A stretch of 64,000 nucleotides of DNA, taken from positions 62,001 to 126,000 of the forward strand of contig NZ_JOCA01000020.1 in NCBI RefSeq assembly GCF_000718785.1, read 5' to 3'. This document shows positions 62,034-64,000 of the stretch, one piece after another. How positions within the stretch are numbered: position 1 is the stretch's first letter; each line of letters opens with the position of its first letter. The position numbers and the translations under genes are program-made. The stretch comes from Streptomyces sp. NRRL WC-3626 (lineage in GTDB: Bacteria > Actinomycetota > Actinomycetes > Streptomycetales > Streptomycetaceae). The notes beneath the pieces are model-generated. The model searched no databases and had not been told where the DNA came from. It saw only the letters and a list, made by a program, of their open reading frames with translations.

Positions 62034-62852
62034 TCATTCGGCGGAAGGGGCGGAAGGGGAACCCGTGGACTCCGGGACCGCTCCCGGGGTGACGCCCGGC
62101 GTCGCGCCGGGCGGCGGGGCGGCGACGCCCGCGTACTTGGCGAACTGTGCGCGGATGGCGAGGACATAGCCCTGTGCCTCGTTCGTCTGCGGCACCCCCT
62201 CGGCCGCGCGTACGGCGTCCATCCCCACGTGGTAGCCGGCCAGCGCGAGGTCGAGGACGTTGCCGGTGGCCTCGTTCGCGTCGATCATCCGCTGGGCCTC
62301 TTCGGCGAGGTGGCACAGATAGCGGCCCTGCGCCAGGATCGAGTCCGCCGCGTCCAGGGCCGAGGTCTCGTCGTTGTCGTCCTCGTCCTCGCCGTACTCG
62401 TCGAAGATCTCGGGCGGCAGCTGCGACACCCCTTTCTCGCCGTTCTCGCCGACCAGCGTCCCGTCGAAGGCCGACTCCCGTTCGATCTGCGAGGCGATGA
62501 CGACCGGACCGACCGCGTCGCACAGACCGCCGGCCTCCTCGATCGGGTCCACCAGGTCCTCGGGCACGGTCGAGGCCTCCAGCTCGCCCCCGCCGTCGCC
62601 GTTGAAGACGGCGATCACCTCGTCCGCGTCGTCCGGGCCCGCGGAGCCGTCCCCGCCGCCCGAGAACAGCAGGATCAGCGCGATGAGGGGGGCCAGCAGG
62701 ACCCCGAACCCGCCGATGATGACGATCACCACCAGGGCGCCGAGCAGGGCGAGCGGCGACAGCAGACAGCCGCAGCCGGTGCCGGCCGCGATGGTGTTCC
62801 TGACGGCGGTGGAGGTCCCGCCCTCCCCGCTGCCTCCCGTGCCCGCGCTCAT
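62034..62852 (-). CDS. Membrane-anchored lytic transglycosylase-like protein
   Basis: 272 aa from ATG 62852. A long hydrophobic segment (about residues 30-65) anchors it. Residues about 105-230 resemble a goose-type/SLT lysozyme domain, with catalytic Glu in VVIASQIERESAFDG, then GVSQLPPEIFDEYG and LALAGYHVGMDAVR. Ala/Pro-rich C-terminal tail. Such enzymes open peptidoglycan for secretion or conjugation machines. It starts an operon with the TPR-like gene and is divergent from the DUF6668-like gene. Confidence 0.82.
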   Translation of the reverse strand: MSAGTGGSGEGGTSTAVRNTIAAGTGCGCLLSPLALLGALVVIVIIGGFGVLLAPLIALILLFSGGGDGSAGPDDADEVIAVFNGDGGGELEASTVPEDLVDPIEEAGGLCDAVGPVVIASQIERESAFDGTLVGENGEKGVSQLPPEIFDEYGEDEDDNDETSALDAADSILAQGRYLCHLAEEAQRMIDANEATGNVLDLALAGYHVGMDAVRAAEGVPQTNEAQGYVLAIRAQFAKYAGVAAPPPGATPGVTPGAVPESTGSPSAPSAE

Positions 62853-62975
62853 GGGTGTCCGCCTTCTTCCTCTCGTCTTGAACCGCGACGGCCGGACGGT
62901 CCGTTGTGCTGTCCGTCGGGCTCGGGAGATCCAAACGGAGCCCGGCGCAAAGAGGTTCAAAACTGTGGAAATCAG

Positions 62976-63746
62976 ATGATCCAGAGCAGTAGCCGAAGCA
63001 CGAGCGGAGAAGGGGGCGGGCCGCCCATGGGCACTCCTGAGACACCTCCGTCGGGTCCGCCCCTGTCATGGGTGCGAGGACCGAAACCCGCACGGCAGAC
63101 ACAACCGGGCGAGCCCGCACAACCGGCACAACCGGCACAGCCGGCCGCGCCCGCACAGCCGGACCAGCCGGTCCGGCCGATTCAGCAGGTCCGGCCCAAG
63201 GCGCCCGCCGCCCGCCGCAAGGCCGTCCCGTCCCCCGACGGCGAGGCGCCCTGGGCGGAGCCCAGGCCACGGACGCCGGCGCACGGCAGGTCGCGGGACG
63301 AGATCGGGTGGGTCAAGGCGCACGGGGGAGCCGGCGCCTCCTCGCTCGCCGAGACGCTCGGGGGCGTGGACGTGGGCGCCCGCTGGCCGGAGCCCGCGCG
63401 AGGGGAGCCGCGCCGGATCATGCTGGTCGGCCGGACCAGTGCGCGCGGACTGCGCGCCGTGTCACGGGCGTTGGGCGCGCTGAAGGACGGAAAGGCCCCG
63501 CCGGGGATCGACCTGCTCGGTGTCGTCCTCGTCGCCGACGCCCCCGGACGGCTCCCTCTCGCTCTGCTGCGCCGCATCCGGGTCGTCCGGTCGGTCACCC
63601 ACGTGCACCGGGTGCCGTGGATCCCGGCCTGGCGAACCGGCGGTCAGCCCACGTACCTGCCCCGGCAACTCGGCTCGCTGGCCGACGTCGTCGGCGTCGA
63701 CACCCGCACCGACACCCCCACCGACCGCGAGAGAACCGTGTCATGA
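62976..63746 (+). CDS. DUF6668-like protein
   Basis: 256 aa from ATG 62976; ATG 63027 is an alternative. A Pro/Gln/Ala-rich N-terminus of about 75 residues (PAQPAQPAQPAAPAQPDQPV) is followed by a domain with WVKAHGGAGASSLAETLGG, which resembles a degenerate MinD/ParA nucleotide motif, and RRIRVVRSVTHVHRVPWIPA. It matches my memory of DUF6668 proteins in conserved Streptomyces conjugation-like clusters. Its stop overlaps the next start (ATGA). Confidence 0.72.
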   Translation: MIQSSSRSTSGEGGGPPMGTPETPPSGPPLSWVRGPKPARQTQPGEPAQPAQPAQPAAPAQPDQPVRPIQQVRPKAPAARRKAVPSPDGEAPWAEPRPRTPAHGRSRDEIGWVKAHGGAGASSLAETLGGVDVGARWPEPARGEPRRIMLVGRTSARGLRAVSRALGALKDGKAPPGIDLLGVVLVADAPGRLPLALLRRIRVVRSVTHVHRVPWIPAWRTGGQPTYLPRQLGSLADVVGVDTRTDTPTDRERTVS

Positions 63747-64000
63747 CCCCTCCCCTCGTGCACCTCGCCCTCCCGCTCGGCGAGCGGCTGGCCGCCTACC
63801 AGCCCACCGCCGACGCGGGCACCATCCTCGGCGTTCTCGCCTGGTGTGCCTCGGCCGCGGGAGTCGCCGGTCTGATCATCGTCGGCATCCAGATGTCGAT
63901 CCAGCTGCGCCGAGGGGAACCGGGCGAGGGCGGCGCGTTCTTCCGCGGCTTCTTCTACGTCACCCTCGGCTGTCTGCTCGCCACGACCGCCGGCCCGCTC
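63743..64000 (+). CDS. Membrane protein, 3' end outside window
   Basis: The first 86 codons are visible. A short leader is followed by two hydrophobic segments (ILGVLAWCASAAGVAGLIIV and a later FFYVTLGCLLATTAGPL) separated by a charged loop. It starts on the stop of the DUF6668-like gene. It is likely the first membrane component of a type IV-secretion-like locus, by context only. Confidence 0.7.
   Translation, partial: MTPPLVHLALPLGERLAAYQPTADAGTILGVLAWCASAAGVAGLIIVGIQMSIQLRRGEPGEGGAFFRGFFYVTLGCLLATTAGPL

Overview
This is high-GC (about 70% by eye) DNA with the strong third-position GC bias of Streptomyces. It carries genus markers such as bldG, wblA, a GNTTK-type proton-pumping pyrophosphatase, Tad-like pilus genes and GTG starts. 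From memory, gene order up to about 45.6 kb is collinear with the S. coelicolor chromosome near SCO3542-SCO3580. It is also collinear in outline with M. tuberculosis Rv3646c (topA) to Rv3683, so most of the window is old actinobacterial core. No database search was possible. Function calls rest on motifs, length and context.

1-14.8 kb: housekeeping genes. These are the 3'-truncated (by the window) MFS-thymidylate kinase fusion, topA, a small membrane protein, a HemK-like methyltransferase, a lipoprotein, the pyrophosphatase, the anti-sigma-like gene with bldG, and a divergent MrfA/Hrq1-type helicase. 14.8-19.9 kb: a tightly coupled seven-gene Tad/Flp-type cluster (ssdA, tadA, tadB, tadC, pilin, two TadE-like pseudopilins). 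20-25 kb: a HAD phosphatase, a probable 6S-like RNA locus, a degenerate Fic-fold protein, a CooC-like ATPase and a polysaccharide-deacetylase-like lipoprotein. 25-43 kb: a SulP-carbonic anhydrase fusion, acsA, nhaA, a holin-like protein, an epoxide-hydrolase-like enzyme, marP, a CoA-type Nudix protein, nth, crp, an MBL hydrolase with a second Nudix, RidA, a DUF4177 protein, two ArsA-like ATPases and wblA. 43.3-45.6 kb: a class A penicillin-binding protein.

45.6-48.4 kb is an accessory insert in the core order. It holds degenerate 16-bp tandem repeats, a truncated IS5-type transposase, three small exported proteins (one with a PASTA-like domain) and a LuxR-type HTH protein. YqeY, a metallophosphoesterase and a Pr6Pr-type membrane protein follow.

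50.9 to about 59.5 kb looks like a decayed integrative island. It starts at a tRNA-Pro(CGG) gene, followed by a 40-bp perfect palindrome and the C-terminal stub of a tyrosine integrase. Two cassettes follow. The first has a radical SAM enzyme, a P-loop kinase broken by an in-frame TAG, a methyltransferase, a CYTH phosphohydrolase, a HAD enzyme, an HTH/PLD-like regulator, a Nudix and an HD protein. This set points to nucleotide or phosphometabolite chemistry, but I cannot name a pathway. The second is a mini-regulon of a flavin/F420-type oxidoreductase, an MmyB-like regulator and a SnoaL-like protein, with matching palindromes at both promoters.

59.7-64 kb: an LppX-like lipoprotein, an ECF sigma factor, a TPR-like protein, a membrane-anchored lytic transglycosylase, a DUF6668-like protein and the start of a membrane protein. 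The last four resemble the edge of a chromosomal type IV-secretion-like cluster that continues beyond the window.
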